Assembly (NCBI RefSeq): GCF_001456955.1
Contig: NZ_KQ758472.1
Span: 80,331-132,011 of the forward strand
DNA: 51,681 nucleotides
Source of the DNA: Microbacterium enclense
Lineage (GTDB): Bacteria > Actinomycetota > Actinomycetes > Actinomycetales > Microbacteriaceae
Direction of reading: 5' to 3'
In this document: piece by piece, positions 7,969 to 17,550 of the stretch
Position numbering within the stretch: the first letter of the stretch is position 1
How the letters are laid out: each line of letters opens with the position of its first letter
Program-made: the position numbers and the translations under genes
The notes under the pieces: model-generated
Told to the model about the DNA's origin: nothing
What the model saw: the letters and a program-made list of their open reading frames with translations, nothing else
Databases searched by the model: none

Positions 7969-8994
7969 GTGGCGGAATCCCGGGGGCGTGTGTGGACCGG
8001 GGTCATCCGCGTGGGACCGCACCGAGGCGATCACCGCGTCGCCGTGCGAGCCGTGCTGAGCGTCGGCGTCCCCCTGCTGACGCTGCTGCTCATCGGACGG
8101 CTCGACCTGAGCGTCTACGCCAGCTTCGGCGCGTTCGCCGCTCTCTACGGACGTACCGACGGCCCCCGCGCCCGCGTGCGGATGCAGGCCACCGCCGGCG
8201 CGATCCTCGTCGCCTCGATGCTCGTGGGTACGGCGGTGTCGTTCCTGGCCTTTCCCGCGCTCGTAAGCGTCGCCGTGGTCGCCGCCCTCGCCGCCGCCGT
8301 CACGTTGTTCGCGTACCGGGCGCAGTGGCATCCGCCCGGCGCGTTGTTCGCGGTCTTCGCGGCCGGCGCGACCGCGAGCTTCCCCGCGACGGCCGCCACG
8401 TTCGCGACGGTGCTGATCGTCGGCGGCGTGAGTGTGCTGTGGAGCCTTCTCGTGACGACGGTCTTCGTGCTTTTGCGCCGCGGATCGTGGGCGCGTCCGA
8501 GACGGCCGCGTCCACCGATCGGGCCGGTCGCGTGGGAGATGACCGCCACCGTCGGCACCGCCGCGCTGCTGGCGGGCGTCGCGGGTGTGCTGCTCGTCGG
8601 CACGCACTGGTACTGGGCGATGGTGGGCGCGGTGGCCGCCGTGGGCGGGGCGCACGTCACCGCCCGGCTGATCCGCGGCGTGCAGCGCCTGACCGGGACG
8701 CTGCTCGGTGTGCTGATCGCGGCCGGGCTCCTCGCCCTGCAGCTTCCGCCGTGGCTCGTCATCGTCGTGGCCGTCGCGCTGCAGGCCGGTGCCGAGCTGT
8801 TCGTCGGCCGCAACTACGGCATCGCGATGCTGTTCATCACCCCGCTCGCCCTGCTGATGGTGTCGCTCGCCTCACCGGTCGCGCCCGTGATGCTGCTGCG
8901 CGATCGGGTCGTCGAGACGGTCATCGGTGTCGCCGTCGGCACGGTCGTCGCGATCGTCTCCGCCCTCCTGCGGCGCCGCTCGCCGCACGGGTGA
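7969..8994 (+). CDS. FUSC family membrane transporter
   Basis: A 341-aa membrane protein with two similar halves, each with about five to six hydrophobic segments: residues 25-165 and 185-335. The central cytoplasmic linker is Arg/Pro-rich (RRGSWARPRRPRPP). The second half contains GAELFVGRNYGIAMLFITPLA-like sequence, the hallmark of FUSC/aromatic-acid-exporter proteins. FUSC proteins export aromatic acids or similar compounds; the substrate here is unknown. GTG start directly after a TAAGGT -10, with no Shine-Dalgarno sequence, supports a leaderless mRNA. Followed by a 31-bp tandem array. Confidence 0.88.
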   Translation: MAESRGRVWTGVIRVGPHRGDHRVAVRAVLSVGVPLLTLLLIGRLDLSVYASFGAFAALYGRTDGPRARVRMQATAGAILVASMLVGTAVSFLAFPALVSVAVVAALAAAVTLFAYRAQWHPPGALFAVFAAGATASFPATAATFATVLIVGGVSVLWSLLVTTVFVLLRRGSWARPRRPRPPIGPVAWEMTATVGTAALLAGVAGVLLVGTHWYWAMVGAVAAVGGAHVTARLIRGVQRLTGTLLGVLIAAGLLALQLPPWLVIVVAVALQAGAELFVGRNYGIAMLFITPLALLMVSLASPVAPVMLLRDRVVETVIGVAVGTVVAIVSALLRRRSPHG

Positions 8995-9044
8995 CCCCGC
9001 CGCGACGCGGCGGCGTCGGCCGCGTGGATGAGACCCACGGCCTC

Positions 9045-9135
9045 GGCGCCGCACGGGTGACCCCGCGACGGCCCCGGCGCCGCACGGGTGACCCCGCCAC
9101 GGCCCCGGCGCCGCACGGATGACCGCGCCACGGCA
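9045..9135. repeat. 31-bp tandem repeat, three units
   Basis: Units start at 9045, 9076 and 9107, each beginning GGCGCCGCACGG. The first two differ at one base; the third is degenerate and about 29 bp. A related GCCGCACGGGTGACCCCGCC lies just upstream, overlapping the end of the FUSC gene, so the array may have grown out of its 3' end. Confidence 0.8.
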
Positions 9136-9151
9136 CGGCGGCGTCGGCCGC

Positions 9152-9157
9152 TAGGGT
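9152..9157 (+). promoter_or_regulatory. -10 hexamer TAGGGT before 9168
   Basis: TAGGGT ends 10 nt before the ATG at 9168. The leader would be at most a few bases. Confidence 0.45.
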
Positions 9158-9167
9158 GACACCCGAC

Positions 9168-9662
9168 ATGAACGACACCGCCTCCGCCGCTCGCCCCCGC
9201 CTCGGACACGACGCCGCCGAACGCATCAGCGCGGGATGCTACGGCGCCCTCGTCTCGGCATCCACTCTCATCGGTCTCGACGACGCCGACCTGAGCGACG
9301 TCATCGCGGTCGTCGCGCTGACGAACATCGTCTACTTCGCCACGCACGTCTTCGCCTACTCCCTCGGCGACACGTCGTCGCAGCGCCCGTGGCCGATCGT
9401 CCGTCATCACCTCGCGGTCGGGGCGCCGATGGTGTCGGTGACGTTCCTGCCGCTGCTGCTGGTGGTAGTCCTGTTCGCGGCGGGCGTGGGGCTGCAGACG
9501 GCGCTGCTGTGGGGTGTGGGCGTGGCGATCTCCTACCTCGTCGTCGTCGCCACCGCCGGCGCGCGTCTGCGGGGATACTCGCCGCTGGTCGTCGTGCTCA
9601 CGGCCGTCGGGGCGGCCGTGATCTCGGCGCTGCTCATCGTGGCGAAGCTGCTGCTGCACTGA
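9168..9662 (+). CDS. Integral membrane protein, unknown
   Basis: A 164-aa protein with four predicted helices: about 44-64 (VIAVVALTNIVYFATHVFAY), 88-107, 110-131 and 137-160. The N-terminal 40 residues are polar. The arrangement recalls small actinobacterial VIT-like or DUF-type membrane proteins, but no motif decides it. An in-frame GTG at 9156 is possible, though it overlaps the likely -10. A strong hairpin 15 bp downstream ends the unit. Confidence 0.8.
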   Translation: MNDTASAARPRLGHDAAERISAGCYGALVSASTLIGLDDADLSDVIAVVALTNIVYFATHVFAYSLGDTSSQRPWPIVRHHLAVGAPMVSVTFLPLLLVVVLFAAGVGLQTALLWGVGVAISYLVVVATAGARLRGYSPLVVVLTAVGAAVISALLIVAKLLLH

Positions 9663-9677
9663 CGTGCGGGCACGGAA

Positions 9678-9709
9678 CCCGCCGGGATCCCGGATGCCGA
9701 CCCGGCGGG
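9678..9709. terminator. Bidirectional hairpin terminator
   Basis: Stem CCCGCCGGG (9678-9686) with CCCGGCGGG (9701-9709), 14-nt loop, followed by CCCTTGT on the plus strand. It lies between two convergent genes and may serve both. Confidence 0.6.
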
Positions 9710-9749
9710 CCCTTGTCCGTCTTCCCACGGCGGCGCGGCCGCTCCCCGC

Positions 9750-10145
9750 TCAGATCGCCGTCGTCGTGTGATCACCGTGGCGGTGGACGATCCGCCAGCC
9801 GTCCTCCTCGCGGCGCCACACATGCGTCACCCGCACGACGAACTCGCGCGGCTCGGCGCCGTCGACCGACAGCACGCCCCGTTCGCGTCCCGCGGTCATC
9901 GCCCAGCCGTCCGAGACGAGCACCCTGTCGTATTCCGGAACCAGCGCGCCGCCGCGGAACCGCCGCGCGACCGCCTCGAGCGTCGACGCGACCTCGGCCG
10001 CCGTCAGCGCGCGCGTGCCGAAACCGCCCATCAGCGTGGCGTCGTCGGTCGTGGTCCACAGGGCCGCGAACGGGCGCGGATCGCCGTGCCCCATGGCATC
10101 CAGGGCCTCCGCCACCGCCCGCAGCGCATCGTCGAAGTCGGTCAC
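9750..10145 (-). CDS. SnoaL/NTF2-like family protein (DUF4440 type)
   Basis: A 131-aa cone-shaped NTF2-fold protein. The opening helix (ALRAVAEALDAMGHGDPRPFAALWTTTDDATLMGGFG) and the final strands (FVVRVTHVWRREEDGWRIVHRHGDHT) match the SgcJ/EcaC/DUF4440 group, in which the His-rich end closes a ligand pocket. Many are stand-alone proteins of unknown substrate. GTG start, preceded by GATGAT 7 nt upstream, a possible -10. It is divergent from the ribokinase gene, with 54 bp between starts. Confidence 0.85.
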   Translation of the reverse strand: MTDFDDALRAVAEALDAMGHGDPRPFAALWTTTDDATLMGGFGTRALTAAEVASTLEAVARRFRGGALVPEYDRVLVSDGWAMTAGRERGVLSVDGAEPREFVVRVTHVWRREEDGWRIVHRHGDHTTTAI

Positions 10146-10199
10146 GCCTCACATCATCCCGTGTCGCCGCCCCCGGCACGGGCCCTCGTGACAGGGTGG

Positions 10200-11210
10200 A
10201 TGACCGTGACCCCCTCTCCCCCGGCTCCGGCCTCCGAACCGAACCGGGCCCCCGCCCCGGCGCCGACCCCCGCCCCGGCCCCCACCGTGGCCCCGGCCCC
10301 GGCCTCCGAACCGAACCGGGCCCCCGCCCCGGCGCCGACCCCCGCCCCGGCCCCCACCGAGGCCTCGGCCCCGGCACCCGAACCGCGCCTCACCGTCGTC
10401 GGCGCCATCAACGTCGACCTCACCGCCCGTGTCCAGCGCGCCCCCGCCGCGGGCGAGACCGTCGCCGACGGCGTGCTCCAGCGCGGACCCGGCGGCAAGG
10501 GCGCCAACCAGGCGGTCGCCGCGGCCCGGCTCGGAGCCGCCGTGCGCCTGATCGGTGCCGTGGGCGACGACGCCGAAGGCCGTGGCATCCGGGATCGCTT
10601 CGAATCTCTCGGGGTGGATGCCACCGGAGTCCAGACCACGGATGCCGCCACCGGAACCGCGCTCATCGTCGTCGATGCGACGGGTGAGAACTCGATCGTC
10701 GTATGCGCGGGCGCGAACGCGGCGATCGACGCCGACGCGCTCAGCGTCGAGCACGGCGCCGCAGTGCTCCTGCAGTTGGAGGTGTCGGATGCCGTCGTCT
10801 CGGCCGCCGCGCGCGCCGCGGGGTTCCTGGCCCTCAACGCCGCCCCCGCGCGTCCCCTCCCCGATGGCGTGCTCGAGCGCTGCGACCTCGTCATCGTGAA
10901 CGAGACGGAGTACGCGCAGTTGCCCGAGGTGCACGGCGCGCCGCTCCTGTGCGTCACGCTGGGGGCCGACGGGGCCCGGCTGTACCGCCACGGTGAGCTC
11001 GTGGCATCCGCCCCCGGGGTCGCCACGACCGTCGTCAACACGGTCGGCGCGGGAGACGCGTTCTGCGCCGCGCTGGTCGTGGGGCTGCTGCGCGGCGACT
11101 CCGAGGCCGACGCCCTGGCCCGCGCCTGCGCCGTCGGGGCCGCCGCCGTCGCCGACGACGCCTCGCAGCCCGCGCTGCAGCCCCTCGACGCCTACGAGGT
11201 GACCCCGTGA
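10200..11210 (+). CDS. Ribokinase / PfkB-family sugar kinase with Pro/Ala tail
   Basis: A 336-aa PfkB-family kinase, most like ribokinase, phosphorylating ribose (or a nucleoside) with ATP. The core starts at LTVVGAINVDLT (about 63), followed by GPGGKGANQA (about 98) and the catalytic NTVGAGDAF near residue 280, where Asp is the base. The first 60 residues are odd: two 24-residue copies of a Pro/Ala-rich unit containing ASEPNRAPAP. The only other in-frame start near the core is GTG at 10287, which still leaves one unit attached, so at least part of the tail is translated. It overlaps the next gene by 4 bp (GTGA), so kinase and nucleoside hydrolase are coupled for nucleoside salvage. Confidence 0.9.
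   Translation: MTVTPSPPAPASEPNRAPAPAPTPAPAPTVAPAPASEPNRAPAPAPTPAPAPTEASAPAPEPRLTVVGAINVDLTARVQRAPAAGETVADGVLQRGPGGKGANQAVAAARLGAAVRLIGAVGDDAEGRGIRDRFESLGVDATGVQTTDAATGTALIVVDATGENSIVVCAGANAAIDADALSVEHGAAVLLQLEVSDAVVSAAARAAGFLALNAAPARPLPDGVLERCDLVIVNETEYAQLPEVHGAPLLCVTLGADGARLYRHGELVASAPGVATTVVNTVGAGDAFCAALVVGLLRGDSEADALARACAVGAAAVADDASQPALQPLDAYEVTP
10229..10372. repeat. 72-bp direct repeat inside the ribokinase gene
   Basis: Two tandem copies start at 10229 and 10301, each beginning GGCCTCCGAACCGAACCGGG. The unit is exactly 24 codons, so the reading frame is kept. The first 57 bases or so are identical; the ends differ slightly. Confidence 0.85.
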
Positions 11211-12133
11211 GCCGCCGCCCGATCCTCGTCGACTGCGACACCGGCATCGACGACGCCCTCGCGCTGGCCTACCTGTTGGCCGAACCCGCGGTCGAGATCG
11301 TCGGCGTCACGACGGTCTCCGGCAACACGGATGCCGCCCGCGCCGCGGCAAACACCCTGTCGCTGTTCGAGCTGGCCGGTGAACACGACATTCCCGTCGC
11401 CGTCGGCGCGCACGACTTCCGCGGCCGGGCGTACGCGGGCGGCGCGCCGCACGTGCACGGCGACGACGGTGTCGGCGGTATCGCACTCACCGCCGCGGCC
11501 CGCGCCCACGATGCCCGCGCGGCCGTCGAGCTGATCGATCACCTGGCGGCACGGCATCCGGATCTCACCGTGCTCGCCCTCGGTCCCCTGACGAACCTCT
11601 CCGCCTACGCCGAGGCGCCCGGCGTCGCCCGTTTCGACCGCCTCGTCGTGATGGGCGGCGCGTTCGCGCACTCGGGCAATGTCACGGCCTGGGCCGAGGC
11701 GAACATCCACAACGACCCCGAGGCCGCGGCCGTCGTCTTCGCGCAGGAGTGGGACACCACCCTCGTGCCGCTCGACGTCACCATGACGCAGACACTGGAT
11801 GCCACCGACCTCGTGCGCCTCGAAGCGATCCCGGGCGCGCTTCCGCAGGCGTTGGCCGCGATGCTGCCGCTCTACCTCGACTTCTACGCCGGCCGCGTCT
11901 TCCCCGACCGGCGCTGTGCGCTGCACGATCCTCTGGCGGCGATGGTGGCTGCCGGTTCCCTGCGCGGAGTGAGCGTCGCGTCCGGTCAGGTCGACGTGCG
12001 GCTCGAGCGCGGCGAGCGGGGGCGCACGGTGTCGTCTCGCGGCTCGTCGACGCAACGGTGGGTGCGCGGCATGGAGGGCTCGGCGGTGGAGCTGCTGCTC
12101 GCGCGGTTGGAGGCACGGGAGTGGCCGGGGTGA
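11207..12133 (+). CDS. Inosine-uridine preferring nucleoside hydrolase
   Basis: A 308-aa nucleoside hydrolase, cleaving ribonucleosides to base and ribose in the cytosol. The calcium-binding signature is at residues 9-17 as DCDTGIDDA (family form DxDxGxDDA). Further family motifs are GGAPHVHGDDG, LGPLTNL, VMGGAF..GNVTAWAEANIHNDPEAA (substrate loop) and ALHDPLA near the C terminus, whose Asp completes the metal site. GTG start overlapping the ribokinase stop by 4 bp implies coupling; the kinase would phosphorylate the released ribose. The substitution of Cys at position 10 (usually Thr) is mild. Confidence 0.93.
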   Translation: MSRRPILVDCDTGIDDALALAYLLAEPAVEIVGVTTVSGNTDAARAAANTLSLFELAGEHDIPVAVGAHDFRGRAYAGGAPHVHGDDGVGGIALTAAARAHDARAAVELIDHLAARHPDLTVLALGPLTNLSAYAEAPGVARFDRLVVMGGAFAHSGNVTAWAEANIHNDPEAAAVVFAQEWDTTLVPLDVTMTQTLDATDLVRLEAIPGALPQALAAMLPLYLDFYAGRVFPDRRCALHDPLAAMVAAGSLRGVSVASGQVDVRLERGERGRTVSSRGSSTQRWVRGMEGSAVELLLARLEAREWPG

Positions 12134-12152
12134 CCCTCGACGCGGCCGGTTC

Positions 12153-12572
12153 CTAGGGGCGCGTGACCTCGACGACCTGCGTGTCGTCGAACTCGGGGAA
12201 CGAGACGGTCGCCTCGACGGGGACGGTGTCGCCGACGCGCTCGGCGGAGAAGATGTGCGTCGTCGCCGCGAGGTCGGCCGTGCACACACCGTTGCTCGAC
12301 GTCGAGAACGAGACGACGAGCGATTTCCCGTCGTTGTCGAACGCCGACGCAGTCGGAGGACAGCTGCTGCTCCCCCAGGTCACGACCGCGATCGATCCGT
12401 CCGCCTGCAGGTGGACGGCGGGCTTCAGATCGAGACCGTCCACCGGGATGCCGCTGGGCACGCCCGGCGTTCGCGAGTCCGCGACACCGGCGGCGGAACA
12501 GGCCGTGAGGACCGCGGCGAAGGCGACGAGCGCGGAGACCGCGACGTATCGGCCATAGCGTCCGGTGATCAT
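12153..12572 (-). CDS. Lipoprotein of unknown function
   Basis: A 139-aa protein with a lipoprotein signal peptide: basic GRYGRY, hydrophobic core to residue 21, lipobox LTAC with Cys25. The mature part holds SSSCPPTASAF and SNGVCTADL, two cysteines that could pair, in a beta-rich domain of about 110 aa outside the membrane. The composition resembles small Microbacterium lipoproteins but no family is recognised. An in-frame GTG at 12590 is an alternative start, adding six residues. It ends 19 bp from the nucleoside hydrolase stop, convergent. Confidence 0.82.
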   Translation of the reverse strand: MITGRYGRYVAVSALVAFAAVLTACSAAGVADSRTPGVPSGIPVDGLDLKPAVHLQADGSIAVVTWGSSSCPPTASAFDNDGKSLVVSFSTSSNGVCTADLAATTHIFSAERVGDTVPVEATVSFPEFDDTQVVEVTRP

Positions 12573-12635
12573 GTGCTCATCTTGGCGCACCCGCCGGGCA
12601 CGCGCGCGGGGAGCACGGGCCGCTGTCCGCGAACG

Positions 12636-12824
12636 TCACCGTGTCGGCGGGTCGCCCTCCGCACGACGGAGCCGCCGCTTCACCCACGCCGTCATGCGGT
12701 CGGTGTGCCGGTCGGTGAACTCGTTCGACAGCGCGAGCGCTTCGGCGCCGACATCGGCGCCGGCGTTGATGGCCTCGATCGACCGGAGGGCCCGGCGCTC
12801 CTGCTCGTCGGCGTCGCGTTCCAT
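12636..12824 (-). CDS. Small charged protein, unknown
   Basis: A 62-aa protein, MERDADEQERRALRS..., highly charged and helical, with a basic C-terminal third (WVKRRLRRAEGDPPTR). It has no membrane segment. The ATG lies 6 nt after TACGCT on the minus strand, the same leaderless spacing as other genes here. It diverges from the kinase pseudogene with only 37 bp between starts. No family recognised. Confidence 0.6.
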   Translation of the reverse strand: MERDADEQERRALRSIEAINAGADVGAEALALSNEFTDRHTDRMTAWVKRRLRRAEGDPPTR

Positions 12825-12830
12825 CTCTTC

Positions 12831-12836
12831 AGCGTA
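12831..12836 (-). promoter_or_regulatory. -10 hexamer TACGCT of the 12824 gene
   Basis: TACGCT (minus strand) ends 6 nt before the ATG at 12824. It lies only 13 bp from the -10 of the divergent promoter, so the two polymerase footprints overlap. Confidence 0.5.
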
Positions 12837-12849
12837 GGAGGCGAAGAGC

Positions 12850-12855
12850 TAGCCT
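12850..12855 (+). promoter_or_regulatory. -10 hexamer TAGCCT of the kinase pseudogene
   Basis: TAGCCT ends 6 nt before the ATG at 12862, the leaderless spacing. The promoter looks intact although the gene is broken. Confidence 0.5.
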
Positions 12856-12861
12856 GGGCCG

Positions 12862-13424
12862 ATGTCCGCCGCCTTCCCCGCCCGGGATGCCATCGACGAA
12901 GCGCTCGTGAAGGCGCTCGTCCGCGAACAGTTCCCGGAGTGGGCGGGGCTTTCGGTGGCCGCGGTTCGGGAGTCGGGCAACGACCACCGCACGTTCCACC
13001 TGGGCGACGGACTGGTCGCCCGCCTGCCCGCCGATCTCGGATTCGTCCCGCAGGTCGCGAAGGAGCAGAAGTACCTGCCGTTCCTGGCTCCGCACCTTCC
13101 GGCGCCCGTTCCCACAGTCGCCGGCGTCGGGCGAGAGTCGTCGTTGTTCCCGGCCCCGTGGTCGGTATACGGCTGGCTCGATGGCATCCGCCCCGACGCC
13201 GTCCGCGTGCGGGACGATGCGGCGCTCGCCGAGTCATCCACTGGACTCAGTTCCGCGGGGCGGCGCGGCGCGTCTCCCGCGACGTGCTCGACCTCGACGA
13301 TGCCACGTGGGCGCGCGGCGCGGGCTGGACTCTGTAGAAGGGGCTGATCATGCTGACCAACGTGACCACGGGTGAGCGGGAGTTCGCCGAGCGGGTGCTG
13401 GGTGAGGTGCTTGCTCGGCGATGA
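12862..13424 (+). pseudogene. Aminoglycoside phosphotransferase-like kinase, decayed
   Basis: Residues 1-119 in frame 1 are a normal APH-family N-lobe: nucleotide-binding strands with NDHRTFHLGDGLVARLP and KEQKYLPFLAPHLP, then YGWLDGIRPD. Near 13235 the match jumps to another frame, which reads VIHWTQFRGAARRVSRDVLDLDDATWARGAGW, the family's C-terminal part. The middle, with the catalytic HxD...N and metal-binding Asp motifs, is missing, so an out-of-frame deletion of perhaps 80-100 codons is inferred. In that second frame a TAG at 13335 interrupts WTL-stop-KGLI, where the family often has Trp (TGG to TAG). The frame continues as MLTNVTTGEREFAERVLGEVL to a stop at 13422-13424. Normal length would be near 290-300 aa. 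The gene cannot make an active kinase. Confidence 0.8.
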
Positions 13425-13490
13425 GGGGCTCGTCGACGGACCGATCGTCGTGTCGCGTGTGGAAACCGCTGAGGGCGCGCGAAAACGTAG

Positions 13491-13522
13491 GACCCGTCCG
13501 CGCGATCACGCGAGGACGGGTC
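13491..13522 (-). terminator. Terminator of nrdF
   Basis: A 9-bp stem, GACCCGTCC (13491-13499) with GGACGGGTC (13514-13522), with a shorter inner pairing in the loop. On the minus strand it is followed by CTACGTTTTCG. It lies 22 bp past the nrdF stop. Confidence 0.7.
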
Positions 13523-13543
13523 TGCCGGAGGACGTTCAGACGC

Positions 13544-14545
<1,002 letters not shown>

Positions 14546-14553
14546 TCAGCGGG

Positions 14554-16710
14554 TCAGAGCATGCACGAGACGCACTCGGTCATGTCGGTGCCCTCGAGCG
14601 CCAGCTGACGGAGGCGGATGTAGTAGATGGTCTTGATGCCCTTGCGCCACGCGTAGATCTGCGCCTTGTTGATGTCACGCGTGGTGACAGTGTCTTTGAA
14701 GAAGAGCGTCAGCGAAAGGCCCTGGTCGACGTGCTGCGTCGCGGCGGCGTACGTGTCGATGACCTTCTCGTAGCCGATCTCGTACGCATCCTGGTAGTAC
14801 TCCAGGTTCTCGTTCGTCATGAACGGCGCCGGGTAGTAGACGCGACCGAGCTTGCCTTCCTTGCGGATCTCGATCTTCGAGGCGATCGGGTGGATCGAGC
14901 TCGTCGAGTTGTTGATGTACGAGATCGAGCCGGTCGGGGGCACCGCCTGCAGGTTCTGGTTGTAGATGCCGTGGGCCTGCACCGAGGCCTTCAGCTCACG
15001 CCAGTCGTCCTGCGTGGGGATCTGAATGCCGTCGAACAGCTGCTTCGTCTTCTCGGTCTCGGGTGCCCACACCTGCTCGGTGTACTTGTCGAAGAACTCC
15101 CCCGACGCGTAGGTCGAGTTCTCGAACCCGTCGAACGAGGTGCCGCGCTCGATCGCGAGGCGGTTCGAGGCCCGCAGCGCGTGGAACAGCACCGTGTAGA
15201 AGTAGATGTTCGTGAAGTCGATGCCCTCTTCGGAGCCGTAGTGCACGTGCTCGCGAGCGAGGTAGCCGTGGAGGTTCATCTGGCCGAGGCCGATGGCGTG
15301 CGAGCGGTCGTTGCCGTCTTCGATGGAGCGCACCGAGGCGATGTGGCTCTGGTCGCTGACCGCGGTGAGGGCGCGGATCGCGGTCTCGACGGTGAGGCCG
15401 AGGTCACGGCCGTCCATCGCCAGGGCGATGTTCATCGAGCCGAGGTTGCACGAGATGTCTTTGCCGATCTCGGCGTAGGACAGGTCTTCGTTGTAGGTCG
15501 TGGGCGTGTTGACCTGCAGGATCTCGGAGCACAGGTTCGACATGTTGATGCGACCGGCGATCGGGTTGGCCTTGTTCACCGTGTCTTCGAACATGATGTA
15601 CGGGTAGCCCGACTCGAACTGGATCTCGGCGAGGGTCTGGAAGAACTCGCGCGCGTTGATCTTCGTCTTCTTGATGCGGGGGTCGTCGACCATCTCGCGG
15701 TACTTCTCGGTGACCGAGATGTCGCCGAACGGCTTCTTGTAGACCTTCTCGACGTCGTACGGCGAGAAGAGGTACATGTCTTCGCCGTTCTTGGCGAGCT
15801 CGAACGTGATGTCGGGGATGACGACACCCAGCGAAAGCGTCTTGATGCGGATCTTCTCGTCGGCGTTCTCGCGCTTGGTGTCGAGGAACCGCAGGATGTC
15901 GGGGTGGTGGGCGTTGAGATACACCGCGCCCGCTCCCTGGCGTGCACCGAGCTGGTTGGCGTAGCTGAAGCTGTCTTCGAGGAGCTTCATGACCGGGATG
16001 ATGCCCGACGACTGGTTCTCGATCTGCTTGATCGGCGCACCCGACTCGCGGATGTTCGACAGCAGCAGGGCGACGCCGCCGCCGCGCTTCGACAGCTGCA
16101 GAGCGGAGTTGATGCCGCGGGCGATCGACTCCATGTTGTCTTCGATGCGCAGCAGGAAGCACGAGACGAGCTCGCCGCGCTGGGCCTTGCCCGCGTTGAG
16201 GAAGGTGGGGGTGGCCGGCTGGAAACGGCCCGAGATGATCTCGTCGACGAGCTGGACGGCAAGGCGCTGGTCGCCGTCGGCCAGCGCGAGGGCGGTCATG
16301 ACGACGCGGTCTTCGAAGCGCTCGAGGTAGCGCTTGCCGTCGAAGGTCTTCAGCGTGTAGCTCGTGTAGTACTTGAACGCGCCGAGGAAGGTCTCGAAGC
16401 GGAACTTGGCGCCGTACGCGCGGTCGTTGAGCTCCTGGATGAACTCCATCGAGTACTTCGCGAGCACGGTGGGCTCGTAGTACTCCTTCTCGACGAGGTA
16501 GTCGAGGCGCTCCTTGAGCGAGTGGAAGAACACGGTGTTCTGGTTCACGTGCTGCAGGAAGTACTCGCGTGCCGCGCGCTTGTCGGCGTCGAACTGGATC
16601 TTGCCGTCGGCGTCGTACAGGTTCAGCATCGCGTTGAGGGCGTGGTAGTCCAGCCCCTCGAAGCGCGCTTCGGTCTTGAAGTCCACGTCGGTCAGCTCAA
16701 CTTCCACCAT
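14554..16710 (-). CDS. nrdE: Class Ib ribonucleotide reductase alpha subunit
   Basis: A 718-aa NrdE, catalytic subunit reducing ribonucleoside diphosphates. It starts [30 protein letters not shown], with no N-terminal ATP cone, as usual for class Ib. The active-site region has [17 protein letters not shown] (Cys of the redox pair) and the loop NLCSEILQ..., and the C terminus ends ECVSCML with the CxxC that passes electrons from NrdH. The start ATG at 16710 lies inside the end of nrdI, overlapping by 19 bp, so the two are translationally coupled. Codon use is more biased than in the neighbours; the GGATGCC word common elsewhere is not seen. Confidence 0.98.
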   Translation of the reverse strand: MVEVELTDVDFKTEARFEGLDYHALNAMLNLYDADGKIQFDADKRAAREYFLQHVNQNTVFFHSLKERLDYLVEKEYYEPTVLAKYSMEFIQELNDRAYGAKFRFETFLGAFKYYTSYTLKTFDGKRYLERFEDRVVMTALALADGDQRLAVQLVDEIISGRFQPATPTFLNAGKAQRGELVSCFLLRIEDNMESIARGINSALQLSKRGGGVALLLSNIRESGAPIKQIENQSSGIIPVMKLLEDSFSYANQLGARQGAGAVYLNAHHPDILRFLDTKRENADEKIRIKTLSLGVVIPDITFELAKNGEDMYLFSPYDVEKVYKKPFGDISVTEKYREMVDDPRIKKTKINAREFFQTLAEIQFESGYPYIMFEDTVNKANPIAGRINMSNLCSEILQVNTPTTYNEDLSYAEIGKDISCNLGSMNIALAMDGRDLGLTVETAIRALTAVSDQSHIASVRSIEDGNDRSHAIGLGQMNLHGYLAREHVHYGSEEGIDFTNIYFYTVLFHALRASNRLAIERGTSFDGFENSTYASGEFFDKYTEQVWAPETEKTKQLFDGIQIPTQDDWRELKASVQAHGIYNQNLQAVPPTGSISYINNSTSSIHPIASKIEIRKEGKLGRVYYPAPFMTNENLEYYQDAYEIGYEKVIDTYAAATQHVDQGLSLTLFFKDTVTTRDINKAQIYAWRKGIKTIYYIRLRQLALEGTDMTECVSCML

Positions 16711-17132
16711 CGTTCCAATCCCTCGTTGACCCGTTCGACATCGTCGGGGGTCCCGAAAACTTCCAGCCTGTACAGGTGCGGCACCGCGCACTTGCGCGCG
16801 ACGATGTCGCCGGCGAGGCAGAACGCGTCGCCGAAGTTCGTGTTTCCTGCGGAGATCACTCCGCGGATGTTGCGTCGGTTCCGCTCCTCGTTGAGGAACC
16901 GGATGACCTGCTTGGGGACCGCGCCCTTCTCGACGCCCCGGCCGGCACCCCCACCGTAAGTGGGGGTGACCAGCACGAAGGGTTCGTCGACCTCGAGGGG
17001 CGGGTCTGTCGGCAACAGCGGAATGCGCACGGCCCGCTTGCCGAGTTTCTCGATGAAACGCGCGGTGTTACCCGACACGCTCGAGAAATAGACCAGCAGC
17101 GGAGCCTGGGTCGCCGACATGACAGCGCTCAT
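16692..17132 (-). CDS. nrdI: Flavodoxin-like NrdI
   Basis: A 146-aa flavodoxin that supplies the oxidant for NrdF manganese cofactor assembly. The FMN phosphate loop is [12 protein letters not shown] (about 15-26); [11 protein letters not shown] (about 59-69) and [11 protein letters not shown] (about 94-104) form the rest of the FMN site. The C-terminal 19 bp overlaps nrdE. Two ATG codons in frame, 17132 and 17120, are possible; neither has a good Shine-Dalgarno sequence, and I take the longer. It follows nrdH by 28 bp. Confidence 0.94.
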   Translation of the reverse strand: MSAVMSATQAPLLVYFSSVSGNTARFIEKLGKRAVRIPLLPTDPPLEVDEPFVLVTPTYGGGAGRGVEKGAVPKQVIRFLNEERNRRNIRGVISAGNTNFGDAFCLAGDIVARKCAVPHLYRLEVFGTPDDVERVNEGLERWWKLS

Positions 17133-17160
17133 GACAGGGGTCTGAGAGCCTGTCTCGGGA

Positions 17161-17394
17161 TCAGGCGAGGCGCGACGCGAGCTCGTCGATCTTGTCGGGA
17201 CGGAAGCCCGACCAGTGGTCTTCGTCGGTGATGACGACGGGTGCCTGCAGGTACCCGAGCGACTTGACCTGCTCGAGCGCCGACGGGTCTTCGGACAGGT
17301 CGAGCACGTTGTACTCGATGCCCTTCGAGTCGAGTGCGCGGTAGGTCGCGGTGCACTGGACGCAGGACGGCTTGGTGTAGACCGTGATCGCCAT
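17161..17394 (-). CDS. nrdH: Glutaredoxin-like electron donor NrdH
   Basis: A 77-aa NrdH redoxin, reduced by thioredoxin reductase and donating electrons to NrdE. The redox motif is CVQC (residues 11-14) inside [14 protein letters not shown]. Family-typical [19 protein letters not shown] follows, lacking the glutathione-binding residues of true glutaredoxins. The ATG has GGGGAGAGAG about 7 nt upstream. First gene of nrdHIE(F). Confidence 0.96.
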   Translation of the reverse strand: MAITVYTKPSCVQCTATYRALDSKGIEYNVLDLSEDPSALEQVKSLGYLQAPVVITDEDHWSGFRPDKIDELASRLA

Positions 17395-17455
17395 GTCGTT
17401 CTCTCTCTCCCCTGGAAATTCGTCATCCGGGCGGGCAGGGCTCGCCGGGACCTCA

Positions 17456-17471
17456 ATACTACATATGGGTG
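17456..17471 (-). promoter_or_regulatory. Candidate NrdR box over the nrdH -10
   Basis: ATACTACATATGGGTG matches the NrdR consensus acaCwAtATaTwGtgt at 10 of 16 positions and at 8 of the central 10. On the minus strand the same bases include TAGTAT (17456-17461), a plausible -10 for nrdH with a leader of about 55 nt, so binding would block transcription. I see no convincing second box at the usual spacing. Confidence 0.5.
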
Positions 17472-17550
17472 CGGACATCGGAAGGCACCACAAGGGGTAG
17501 TAGTTACATCAGTGTGATTTTCCACCGTCTCTCCCCATGTACAACACAGG

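Noticed and set aside
8872..9226. Minus-strand ORFs opposite the FUSC end and 31-bp repeats
   Set aside because: Arg/Gly-rich shadows that follow the tandem repeat; no start signal.
17488..17503. Second NrdR box at the usual spacing
   Set aside because: Only scattered matches to the consensus.
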